From Candidatus Dormiibacterota bacterium (GTDB taxonomy: Bacteria > Chloroflexota > Dormibacteria > Dormibacterales > Dormibacteraceae): a stretch of 64,000 bases of DNA. Positions 28,210 through 36,694 of the stretch are shown one piece after another. The DNA lies in the NCBI GenBank assembly GCA_003151935.1, contig PLYZ01000044.1, forward strand, positions 1 to 64,000, given 5' to 3'. How positions within the stretch are numbered: the first letter of the stretch is position 1; each line of letters starts with the position of its first letter. The translations under genes were made by a program, and so were the position numbers. The notes beneath the pieces were generated by a model, which was given only the letters and a program-made list of their open reading frames with translations, was not told the DNA's origin and searched no databases.

Positions 28210-29234
28210 TGCGTCAGCATGCGCGATCTGCGCGGTCGATCAACCCGCGATGGCCCTGGTCCGTGCGGGCGCATTGCGGCCGCCCGTACATGCCGGCCGA
28301 CGAAGGCGAGGCCCCCACCTTGTCGCTTGGCCGTGTACAGGGCGAGGTCCGCGTGACGCATCAGCTCATCAGGGTGCGTGCCATCGTCCGGGAACAACGC
28401 CATGCCGGCGGATAGGCCCACCTCGATTTGCTTACCATCGATCGAATAGTTCCGTGCAACAGAGCGAAGCAGCGACCTGACCCTGCGGACAGCCGCTCCC
28501 GAACCGGCGACGTGGGGCAGGATCCAGGCAAACTCGTCGCCGCCTATCCGGGCCACTGTGTCCGTCGACCGAAGGCCGGCCTCGAGGTGGGCCGCAAGCC
28601 GGCGGAGGATGAGATCGCCGGCGACGTGGCCGAACGCATCGTTGACGGTCTTGAACCCGTCGAGGTCGAGCATCACGACGGCGACGGGCCGGCGGTCGCG
28701 TTTGAAGCCGAGCATCGCCTGATTCAGGCGGTCAAAGAAAAGAGTTCGATTGGCGAGCCCTGTCAGGGGATCGTGGAGCGCCCTGTGCTCCAGGTCGCGT
28801 TCCAATCTTTTCCGTTCGGTCGCATCGCGTATCGCTGCGACGGTCTGCATGCTGCCGGGCCGCCCGATCGAGCCGAGGGCGATGTCTACCACAAATTCCG
28901 AGCCGTCCTTCCGCCTCAGGCGGAAATCGTTAGCGGCGGACCCCATGGGTCTCGGTTTTGGTCTGACGGAGTAATTGAGGCGCCAGTCACGGTGCCTCGC
29001 GCGAAGGCTCGGCGGCACGAGCACCTCGACGGGACGTCCCAACAGCTCGTTGCGTCGGTATCCGGTCAGCTGTTCTGCCTGCCGGTTGGCGTAGACGATC
29101 CGGCCCATCTGGTTGACGACCACCACCCCGTCTGGAAGCGATTCCAGCACGGCCGTCTCCAACAACGCCGGCGAGACGCGGGGCCGGCCTTCAATCCGCG
29201 TCTCGCCCCCGGGAACACCCAGAAGCCGAACCAA
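28206..29234 (-). CDS. PAS-GGDEF diguanylate cyclase
   Basis: PAS (LESLPDGVVVVNQMGRIVYANRQAEQLTGY) and RIGGDEFAWILPHV; start approximate (TTG 29234); stop overlaps the next gene start (GTGA). Confidence 0.82.
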   Translation of the reverse strand: MVRLLGVPGGETRIEGRPRVSPALLETAVLESLPDGVVVVNQMGRIVYANRQAEQLTGYRRNELLGRPVEVLVPPSLRARHRDWRLNYSVRPKPRPMGSAANDFRLRRKDGSEFVVDIALGSIGRPGSMQTVAAIRDATERKRLERDLEHRALHDPLTGLANRTLFFDRLNQAMLGFKRDRRPVAVVMLDLDGFKTVNDAFGHVAGDLILRRLAAHLEAGLRSTDTVARIGGDEFAWILPHVAGSGAAVRRVRSLLRSVARNYSIDGKQIEVGLSAGMALFPDDGTHPDELMRHADLALYTAKRQGGGLAFVGRHVRAAAMRPHGPGPSRVDRPRRSRMLTQ

Positions 29235-29244
29235 GGGTGGCGTC

Positions 29245-29712
29245 TCAGTCCCTGGACGAAGGCACCAGATCGTTGGTGACAGGCGCGCTCTTGATTGACG
29301 GCCTGACCACCAGGACTGAGATGCCGGCTGCCTGCATGACCTTGTGCGTGACGCTGCCGAGCAAGAGCCCCTGTACGTCGGATAGGCCACGCGAGCCCAT
29401 CACGATGAGGTCGATCCCGTTCGCCTCAGCGGTTTCGACGATGGCCTTCGCGACGTGCCCAGCGGCCATGTCGCGAACCTGACCCTTGGCAGCGAGACCC
29501 AGATCGCGCAGCTTCTTCACGGCGTCGCCGACCATGCCTGCCGCCCCGGCGGGCGTCTCGAGTGAGTAGATGACAGCGCGGCCCTTGTCGTGCTCGCTCA
29601 CGTGCAGGACAAAGATCTCGCTGTCGAACTTCCTTGCCACCTCGATCGCGACAGGCAGCACCTCCTGCGAATATGTGGAACCGTCGATGGCGACCAATAT
29701 GTGTTTGAACAT
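29245..29712 (-). CDS. Universal stress protein UspA
   Basis: MFKHILVAIDGSTYSQEVLPVAIEVA, GSRGLSDVQGLLLGSVTHKVMQAAGISVLVV; RBS upstream of ATG 29712. Confidence 0.88.
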   Translation of the reverse strand: MFKHILVAIDGSTYSQEVLPVAIEVARKFDSEIFVLHVSEHDKGRAVIYSLETPAGAAGMVGDAVKKLRDLGLAAKGQVRDMAAGHVAKAIVETAEANGIDLIVMGSRGLSDVQGLLLGSVTHKVMQAAGISVLVVRPSIKSAPVTNDLVPSSRD

Positions 29713-29770
29713 CTCAAAGCCCTCCAGCCCGGAATACCCCAAGCTTGAGACCAACACGCTGTGCGAGGCT

Positions 29771-29809
29771 AGGGCCGGGGTCCCCATCTGAGTAGGGTCT
29801 TCAGGCCCT
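29771..29809. promoter_or_regulatory. Tandem candidate DosR-like boxes AGGGCCGGGGTCCC and AGGGTCTTCAGGCCCT
   Basis: Second box (29794-29809) fits GGGNCTNNAGNCCC exactly; first is a one-base-shorter variant; TTGACA at 29811-29816; between uspA (-) and cytochrome b operon (+). Confidence 0.55.
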
Positions 29810-29873
29810 GTTGACACTTGTGCTCCGCGGGTTCAAATTGACGCCAACGCAAAACGTCCTAAAGGAGAAACGT

Positions 29874-30026
29874 ATGGATACGCCGGCGACTTACTTTCAC
29901 TGGGGCTTTATCCTTATCTCGGTTCCCAACCTACTCGTGATCGCGGGAATGATCGTTCTCTTTGCGATCGCACTCATCGCACCGTTCCCACACGCTGAGG
30001 GGGACGACGATGGCGGTAACAAATAG
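29874..30026 (+). CDS. Small single-TM protein, first gene of cytochrome b operon
   Basis: MDTPATYFHWGFILISVPNLLVIAGMIVLFAIALIAPFPHAEGDDDGGNK; AAAGGAGA RBS; overlaps the next gene. Confidence 0.7.
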   Translation: MDTPATYFHWGFILISVPNLLVIAGMIVLFAIALIAPFPHAEGDDDGGNK

Positions 30027-30675
30027 CCCTCAAGGGGCAGACCCCGGCGCGGCGGCCCGGCCAGAGTCCAACAGCTGGACGCTGCGCCTCCGTCAGGCGA
30101 TCGACCGACATCTCCCGATGGACCACCTGCTCCCCGACCGGCAGCCCTACTACGTCGGTTCGTGGGTCTACGTTTTCGGCGTCGTCACGATCGCGGCGTT
30201 GGCCTGGGTGATCGCCAGCGGCGTCGTCCTGTCGTTCATGGGACCGCAGTGGTGGCACGACTCAAGGGTCGGCCACTTCTTCAACAGCCTCCACTTCTGG
30301 TCCGTTCAGCTGTTCTTCATCTTCATGGTCCTGCACCTCTGGGGCCAGTACTTCATGGCCGGATGGCGCAGTGGTCGCGCGGCGACCTGGATGATCGGAG
30401 TGATCATCTTTGGAACAAGCATCCTCACCGCCTTCACCGGCTACCTGTCTCAGCAAAACTTCGCGTCGCAGTTCATCGCCATCAACGCCAAGGACGCGAT
30501 GAACGGCGCCGGCATCGGAGCTTTCTTCAACGTTTTGAACTTCGGCCAGATGTATGGGCTGCACGTGATGCTGCTGCCGATCGGGATCACGATCCTCGTG
30601 GTCGCGCACATCGTCATGGTGCGCACGCGCGGCGTTGTGAAACCGATCGACCCCGAAGGAGGCGCACGGCCATGA
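30010..30675 (+). CDS. Cytochrome b6-type N-terminal domain protein
   Basis: H-X13-H (LHFWSVQLFFIFMVLH) and H-X14-H (HVMLLPIGITILVVAH) bis-heme ligand spacing; four TM helices. Confidence 0.87.
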   Translation: MAVTNSPQGADPGAAARPESNSWTLRLRQAIDRHLPMDHLLPDRQPYYVGSWVYVFGVVTIAALAWVIASGVVLSFMGPQWWHDSRVGHFFNSLHFWSVQLFFIFMVLHLWGQYFMAGWRSGRAATWMIGVIIFGTSILTAFTGYLSQQNFASQFIAINAKDAMNGAGIGAFFNVLNFGQMYGLHVMLLPIGITILVVAHIVMVRTRGVVKPIDPEGGARP

Positions 30676-31655
30676 AATCGATGGGCGCGACTCAAGAGGA
30701 GTACTACCGCGGCGTGCGAATGGAGCGCTACGACCTCGTGAAGGAGCTCGTCATAGCCGTTGTGGCAGTCGGCGTCATCGCTTTGATCGGCGCCGCCGTG
30801 CTGTCCTCGCCCGATGTGGCGCCGGTGACGATCGCGACCTGGTCGCAGGCGGACCCGGTGGACTTCGTGACCACCGCCACCGGGGAGCTCGCAGGCTCGA
30901 GCACGAGCGCCGGTTACGGCGCCCCCTACAACTCGGCGGGTCCAGGCCAGAGCTGGGGGCCGATCGCCCCACAGAGCTGGTTTGGAGTGCGTATACCCAT
31001 CGATTCCGCCAACGCATTCGTGATCCAGCCGCTGCAGCGGGCGAGCTTCAGCAATACGACCCTGGGCACAGCGCTCAGCACCTGGCAGAACGCCACAGCC
31101 GATCAGCAGACCACATGGCTGGACGCGTATTCGAAGGCACTCGTCGATGCAACCGTAAGCGACGGCGCGGTGGCCGTTGCTGACGGCGACTATGGCCCGC
31201 TGCCGGTGATGATGTCCAACCTGGTCGGGATCGCCCAGGCGGGTGGGCTCGATGGATTGCTCGTGATCAACGGGCGGTTCTACCAGACCGACTACACGCA
31301 GCCCCTGCTCTTCATGGGCGACGGCGGCTATCTCGCGGGGCTTGCCGACCAGGCGCATCTGACGGGCAGCCTGTGGGGAATGATGAACGAGACCGGCCAG
31401 TACCCCGGCCAGACCTGGCTGTGGCTCTACACGATGTGGTACCAGGTGTTTCCCTTCAACAGCGACACAGGATTCATCGGCGTGAATGCGGGCAACGCTG
31501 ACCTCGGGATCATCATCCTCATGACGCTGCTCACCGTAGCGCTGGCCCTCGTGCCGTTCATTCCGTTCCTGCGCGACATTCCGCGCTGGATCCCCATCCA
31601 CCGCTTGATCTGGCGCCAGTACTACGCCCCACGCAAGGGTGCGGCTCGCACCTAG
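30672..31655 (+). CDS. Hypothetical membrane-anchored subunit of cytochrome b operon
   Basis: ATGA overlap with cytochrome b stop; N-terminal TM, about 220-aa extracytoplasmic region, C-terminal TM. Confidence 0.7.
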   Translation: MKSMGATQEEYYRGVRMERYDLVKELVIAVVAVGVIALIGAAVLSSPDVAPVTIATWSQADPVDFVTTATGELAGSSTSAGYGAPYNSAGPGQSWGPIAPQSWFGVRIPIDSANAFVIQPLQRASFSNTTLGTALSTWQNATADQQTTWLDAYSKALVDATVSDGAVAVADGDYGPLPVMMSNLVGIAQAGGLDGLLVINGRFYQTDYTQPLLFMGDGGYLAGLADQAHLTGSLWGMMNETGQYPGQTWLWLYTMWYQVFPFNSDTGFIGVNAGNADLGIIILMTLLTVALALVPFIPFLRDIPRWIPIHRLIWRQYYAPRKGAART

Positions 31656-31680
31656 AGATTCTTTTCACCAAACCACCCGC

Positions 31681-31707
31681 AAGGGGCCGCGCCGGCGGCC
31701 CCTTTAT
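31681..31707 (+). terminator. Rho-independent terminator
   Basis: aaggggccgc-gccg-gcggccccttt then tattt, after the cytochrome b operon. Confidence 0.75.
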
Positions 31708-31726
31708 TTCTGGTACCGGGCCCTGG

Positions 31727-32044
31727 CTACTTGGTAGGGGTGGTCTTCTGGCGCAGCGCCTTGTCCAGCTCGTCGCCGACCTCGCGAAGGGTTCCTCCCA
31801 GCGCAGCTCCAAACGATCGCGCCGCCTGCTTCGTGGTGGCCCGAACCTCCGGGTCGCTGGTGGCCTTATCAAGGGATTCAAAGAACTTCTCAGCGGCCTG
31901 CCCGATCTGCCGCAGCGCGCTGTTGATCTCGGCGGTTTCCTTCTCGTGATCCGCCGCCTTGTAATGGCGGTTGAGCTCGCTCGCGAGCGATCTCATGTCC
32001 GCCTGGAAACGGTTCCACGACTCCTTCGTATTCGTGTCTGTCAT
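31727..32044 (-). CDS. Hypothetical coiled-coil/helical protein
   Basis: MTDTNTKESWNRFQADMRSLASELNRHYK...; start corrected from 32752. Confidence 0.6.
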   Translation of the reverse strand: MTDTNTKESWNRFQADMRSLASELNRHYKAADHEKETAEINSALRQIGQAAEKFFESLDKATSDPEVRATTKQAARSFGAALGGTLREVGDELDKALRQKTTPTK

Positions 32045-32200
32045 TGGTTCGATCTCCTTTGACTCAAGGTTACGCAGGCGCTGCAGCGTCCGCATGTGCG
32101 CAATGACCTGCATTTTCCAGGCCCATGTCCTCGGGCGCTTTCGCCGCCGAAGGCGCATCGTTATGGTCATCCCGAAGCCTTGCGAGAAATAGAGAGCTGA

Positions 32201-32581
32201 ATGAACGACGAGACCAGCGGCCGGCGGACTCCAATCCGGACGCGTTATCGCAACCGGGGTTGTGGATGCGGCGGCGGTGGTTTCATCTTCGTGCTGACCG
32301 TGGGCATCCTTTTGAGTCTCTTTAACGTAGGCATTGGAATCGGCTTGTCGGCGCGCATCCCGTTCACCCAGAGCAACCTCACGGTGGCCGGCGCGGTGGG
32401 CGCGAAGAGCAAGGCCGTCGCGGCCCTGCCCAGCTATACCGACGGGCGCCTGGGCGGGAACCAGAACCTCTTTAACAACTCGACGACGATGACCATCGGC
32501 CCGGCCGAAGGCGCCGCGCTGGTGATTCTCGGCAGGCAGGACGATGCGCCAGCAATCGACCTGCACCTGGACATTCGATAA
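32201..32581 (+). CDS. Hypothetical small membrane protein with Cys/Gly-rich juxtamembrane motif
   Basis: RNRGCGCGGGGFIFVLTVGILLSLFNVGIGIGL; about 126 aa. Confidence 0.5.
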   Translation: MNDETSGRRTPIRTRYRNRGCGCGGGGFIFVLTVGILLSLFNVGIGIGLSARIPFTQSNLTVAGAVGAKSKAVAALPSYTDGRLGGNQNLFNNSTTMTIGPAEGAALVILGRQDDAPAIDLHLDIR

Positions 32582-32606
32582 AGCCGGTGGTTTAGGAGGC
32601 ACACAT

Positions 32607-33107
32607 ATGGCGACCAGGCGTTCGGGCATCAGGCGGATCGTCGTAGGCGTAGACGGTTCGGAGCATTCGGACGCGGCCGTCGAGTGGGCTGCTCGGATGG
32701 CGAAGGGCATGGGCTCCGAGGTGGTCGCCGTGTTTGCGATCGCACCGCCCATCTACTTCGATACCGCTTACAACGCTCCGGTCGAGCTCGCGCAGTTCGA
32801 CCCGGAATGGCGGGCCGAGATGAAGAAGGAATTCGAACACGACTGGTGCAAGCGGCTTCGAGCTGCCGGAGTCAAATACCGCACCGTGATGGAGGATGGG
32901 CGGCCCGCTTCGGTGCTGGCGGCTGTCGGTGACAAGGTTGACGCGGACCTGATCGTCGTCGGTCGCAGAGGCCGCGGCGGGATCGCTGAGCTGGTGCTCG
33001 GAAGTGTGAGCCACGAGCTGGTCATGCACTCCAAGCGTCCAGTCCTCGTCATTTCAGGTCCGGTGCAAGGACAGGTCACGATTGGGTCGAAGCGTCGACG
33101 GACCTAG
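32607..33107 (+). CDS. Universal stress protein UspA
   Basis: MATRRSGIRRIVVGVDGSEHSDAAVEWAARMA, VGRRGRGGIAELVLGSVSHELVMHSKRPVLVI; RBS taggaggc. Confidence 0.88.
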   Translation: MATRRSGIRRIVVGVDGSEHSDAAVEWAARMAKGMGSEVVAVFAIAPPIYFDTAYNAPVELAQFDPEWRAEMKKEFEHDWCKRLRAAGVKYRTVMEDGRPASVLAAVGDKVDADLIVVGRRGRGGIAELVLGSVSHELVMHSKRPVLVISGPVQGQVTIGSKRRRT

Positions 33108-33184
33108 ATGAGGGACGGCGGCGGGGCCGCCGAGGCCATGAGCACAGAGGTGTTGCGCGTTAGCGCGGTGGCCTGAAAGAAGAC

Positions 33185-33211
33185 GGAGCGCGCCGGTGAT
33201 CGGCGCGCTCC
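33185..33211 (-). terminator. Terminator hairpin
   Basis: ggagcgcgccg-gtgat-cggcgcgctcc 11-bp stem, T-rich on the minus strand side; downstream of the ADH gene. Confidence 0.6.
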
Positions 33212-33221
33212 GAGTGCGAAC

Positions 33222-34313
33222 CTAAACCGCTGTCGTGATTCCGACCTTCGACTTCGTCTCGGTGGAAACCTCAGTTCCCTTGAGTACGACTTTGAGCGCG
33301 TGGGTCTTGGCCGCATCGCCAAAGACGTCGTACGCCTGCATGGCCTCGTCCATCGCGAAGTGATGGGTGGCCAGCACCGTCGGGTCCAGCTTGCCGCCCT
33401 CGATCAGGGATAGGAGCTGCGGGATGGTGCGGGTGTCGACCAGCCCGGTGGTAATGGTGACGTCCTTGATCCAGAGCTTCTCGAGGTGGAGCGTCGCGGG
33501 CTTGCCGTGTACGCCCACGTTGGCCAAGGTTCCGCCGGCACGGATCAGCTCCGCGGCCAGCTCGAACGTCGCCGGAATTCCGACCGCCTCGACCGCAACA
33601 TCTGCGCCAAGGCCGCGCGTCAGCTTGAGGACCTGCTTCACCGCATCTTCGCGGCCGTTGTTGATGGTCACGTCAGCGCCGAACTCCTTCGCCTTCGCGA
33701 GACGGCCGTCATCGAGGTCGATCACCACGATGTGAGCCGGGGAGTAGAGCTTGGCGGTCATGACCGCGGCCAGGCCGACCGGACCCGCCCCAACGATGGC
33801 GACAGTGTCTCCCGGTCGCACTCTGCCGTTCTGGACGCCAACCTCGAAAGAGGTCGGAAGGATGTCGGACAGGAACAGGACCTGCTCATCAGTGAGCCCC
33901 GATGGCACCTTGTAGAGCGAGTTGTCCGCAAATGGGACCCGTGCGTACTCCGCCTGCAGTCCGTTGATCAGATGTCCGAAGATCCAGCCTCCGCCGCCGG
34001 TGCATTGGCCGTAGCGGGCCTCTTTGCAGAACCGACAGCTGCCGCACGCCGTGATGCAAGAAATCAGGACGTGATCGCCGATCTGGAAGTTGCTGACCGC
34101 AGCCCCTGTCTCGACGATGGTTCCAACGGCCTCGTGGCCAAGGATTGTGCCTGGCTTCACCGCGGGCACGTCGCCCTTGAGGATGTGCAGATCCGAGCCG
34201 CAAATCGTCGCGGTGTCGATTTTCACGATGGCGTCAGTGGGCGCCTGGATGGTGGGGTTGGGGACGGTGTCCCAGGACCGCTGTCCGGGACCGTGATAGA
34301 CGAGAGCTTTCAT
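33222..34313 (-). CDS. Zinc-dependent alcohol dehydrogenase family protein
   Basis: GHEAVGTIVETG, CGSCRFCKEARYGQC structural zinc motif, VGAGPVGLAAVMTAK Rossmann fold. Confidence 0.88.
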   Translation of the reverse strand: MKALVYHGPGQRSWDTVPNPTIQAPTDAIVKIDTATICGSDLHILKGDVPAVKPGTILGHEAVGTIVETGAAVSNFQIGDHVLISCITACGSCRFCKEARYGQCTGGGGWIFGHLINGLQAEYARVPFADNSLYKVPSGLTDEQVLFLSDILPTSFEVGVQNGRVRPGDTVAIVGAGPVGLAAVMTAKLYSPAHIVVIDLDDGRLAKAKEFGADVTINNGREDAVKQVLKLTRGLGADVAVEAVGIPATFELAAELIRAGGTLANVGVHGKPATLHLEKLWIKDVTITTGLVDTRTIPQLLSLIEGGKLDPTVLATHHFAMDEAMQAYDVFGDAAKTHALKVVLKGTEVSTETKSKVGITTAV

Positions 34314-34403
34314 GGTCATTTCCTTTTGTTGCTCGAAATGGACTGGGCCGGCGCCGTCGGACGGCACCGGTATAAAGGCTGGCCTCATGCCTGGGTTCCA
34401 TCG

Positions 34404-34420
34404 AGGGCCAAAGGACCCCT
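34404..34420. promoter_or_regulatory. Candidate DosR/NarL-type palindrome AGGGCCAAAGGACCCCT
   Basis: Matches GGGNCNNNNGNCCC about 90 bp upstream of the ADH start. Confidence 0.45.
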
Positions 34421-34486
34421 GGGCTTCAGGACAGACGCCTAGATGTGAGCTTTCGCCATGCGGAGCTGCCAGCGACCGTGGCTACC

Positions 34487-36604
34487 TCACGCGACCAGCC
34501 CAGCAGCCTCCGGTTCGAGCCGGCTGATCGACTTTGCTGGAGGCAGCGTGAAGTGGGAGATCGAACCGACACCTTCGAGGTGGTCGACGCCGATCTGCCC
34601 GCCGTGCATCTCAACGATCTGGCGGGCGATGCCAAGGCCGAGCCCGGTTCCGACCACCTTCCGAATCGGGTTGTTCGTGTAAAGGTCGCCCTCGCCGAAG
34701 AGGCGGTTGTCGAAGTCGGCGCGGACGGCCAGCCCCTCGTCTTTCACGCTCACCCGGACCTGGCCATCGTGTGTCGCGCTGGCGATCACGATCAATCCTC
34801 CGTCGGGCGAGTATTTGATTGCATTGCGCAAAAGCGTGCGCACGACCTCAGACAGCTTGGTCGCGTCACCGACCACGGCGGGTAACGAGGCCTTGAGGTT
34901 CACACTGAGCACGGCGCCGTCCAGGTTCGCTCTCACCCCTTGAACTTCCCGAGCGATGATCGCATTCAGGTCGACTGGCGCAATCGAAAGGCTCCCCCGG
35001 CCAGTCTCGATCCGGTCCAGATCGAGCATCTCGGTGATCATGCGATCGAGGCGGGCGCCGTTCTTGTAGATGTCACCGGCGAGGGCCTTCACCTCCGAGG
35101 CCTCGAGGCCGTCGCCATCCCGTATGAGCTCGCTGCTGCCGTTGATCTCCATCAAGGCGGTCTTGAACTCATAGGTGACACCCTGAAGAAACTCGCTCTT
35201 CAGCTCGTTCAATCTTTCGAGCATCACGAGGTTGGCCTCGGCCGACTCTTCGGCTTCGTGTGTGGCGGTGACGTCCTCGAGCGTGGTCAGGAAGTACTCG
35301 AGCTCGCCGGTTGAGCTCCTGACCGCGGTCGAGGTCCAGTGCACCCAGACTTCGGTGGCGTCGGCGCGGATCATGAGGTTGTCGGCCTGGATGCCGGCGA
35401 CTGATTCGCTCATCAAAGCACCGATCTTTTCGTAGGCAAGCGCCCGGTCATCGGTTCGAAGGTACCTGGCAATCGTGGATCCAACCATCACGTCGGTCGG
35501 GTCGCGCAGCAGCTGTGCCATACCTGGGTTGGCGTCGATGATCTTGAAGGTCCGGTCGACACGGGCTATCCCGATCGGCGCCTGGGCGATGACCTCCGCC
35601 AGCATGGCTTCCGACCGCCGGCTCGTCACCACCATGGACAGGGAGTCGATGTGCGTCAAGACCTCGCTCACGATCAGCAACGCTGCCATCGCCACCGCGA
35701 GCTCCGTCTGGAATTGATCGGTCCGTCCACCCCGCAGCACGACCACAAGCGCGGTGGTGGCGGCCGCGACGATTACCGTCCAGGGCAGCGCGATCTGCCA
35801 CAAGTCGATCGGCAGCCTGTCGGCGACTCGGTCATTGGGGCGCGCGGGCCACAGCGCGGCCAGGCCGATCATCAGGTATCCAACCACCCATCCCGTGTCG
35901 AAGACGTTCAGATAGGTGCCGTTTGTGGTCATGTACGCGAAAGCGCTGTCCGAGATTGAAATTGCCGCGAGACCTCCGAGCAGAAGAAGCATTCGCCCGT
36001 GCTGGTAGCGGGTTGCCCGGCGGATGCCCAGGACGAGCACGGTCGCGATCAGGATGTCCCCGACCGGATAGGCCAGCCCGATCGCCCGCTCGGCGAGGCT
36101 TCCTCCGCTGAGCCAGACCTGTTGAAGCCCCAGAGCCCATCCGGTGAATGTCAGCGCGAGGACGATGTTCACGCCGTCCAGCCACAGGTGCCAGCGCTCG
36201 GCCGTACCCCTGGGGGCGGTCCAGAACGAAAGCAAGCCGGCGATCGCGAGAGGCACCGCCGCCAGGAATCCGACATCGGCCACCGACGGGAAAGGCGCCA
36301 CGCCGAGCACGACCTCGTCCACGGTCCAGACCACCTGGCCGAGGCACCAGGCGGCCGCGGATGCGCCCAGAAGGGCCCACGCGCGCTGGAACTGGCTGTC
36401 TGATCGACTCGCCGCCCACGCGCAGGCCCCAGCCGCGATCAGGGCCGCAAGCGCTTCACCAATGTCGTCCAGGGCCGTGACGAAGTGCGGGCTGCCCAAG
36501 GGCAGGCCGACGATGAGCGCGAAGGCAAGGGTGGTTGCCGCGACCGCAGCCGCCGCCACCCCAAATGCCTTCCATCCATAAGGGCGGACGGAGGGCAAGG
36601 ACAT
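34487..36604 (-). CDS. Multi-TM, PAS, histidine-kinase-like protein lacking the canonical H-box His
   Basis: About 8 N-terminal TM helices, PAS, FLQGVTYEFKTALMEI in place of SHELRTPL, LLRNAIKYSPDGG N-box, GTGLGLGIA. Confidence 0.82.
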   Translation of the reverse strand: MSLPSVRPYGWKAFGVAAAAVAATTLAFALIVGLPLGSPHFVTALDDIGEALAALIAAGACAWAASRSDSQFQRAWALLGASAAAWCLGQVVWTVDEVVLGVAPFPSVADVGFLAAVPLAIAGLLSFWTAPRGTAERWHLWLDGVNIVLALTFTGWALGLQQVWLSGGSLAERAIGLAYPVGDILIATVLVLGIRRATRYQHGRMLLLLGGLAAISISDSAFAYMTTNGTYLNVFDTGWVVGYLMIGLAALWPARPNDRVADRLPIDLWQIALPWTVIVAAATTALVVVLRGGRTDQFQTELAVAMAALLIVSEVLTHIDSLSMVVTSRRSEAMLAEVIAQAPIGIARVDRTFKIIDANPGMAQLLRDPTDVMVGSTIARYLRTDDRALAYEKIGALMSESVAGIQADNLMIRADATEVWVHWTSTAVRSSTGELEYFLTTLEDVTATHEAEESAEANLVMLERLNELKSEFLQGVTYEFKTALMEINGSSELIRDGDGLEASEVKALAGDIYKNGARLDRMITEMLDLDRIETGRGSLSIAPVDLNAIIAREVQGVRANLDGAVLSVNLKASLPAVVGDATKLSEVVRTLLRNAIKYSPDGGLIVIASATHDGQVRVSVKDEGLAVRADFDNRLFGEGDLYTNNPIRKVVGTGLGLGIARQIVEMHGGQIGVDHLEGVGSISHFTLPPAKSISRLEPEAAGLVA

Positions 36605-36694
36605 GATATGGAGTCATGCTAAGGAGGCCCTTCCGCATGCGCACCCTGCAATCGGCTGGGGGATCCACCCGGCAATCAGCGGGCGGGTCGCGGG

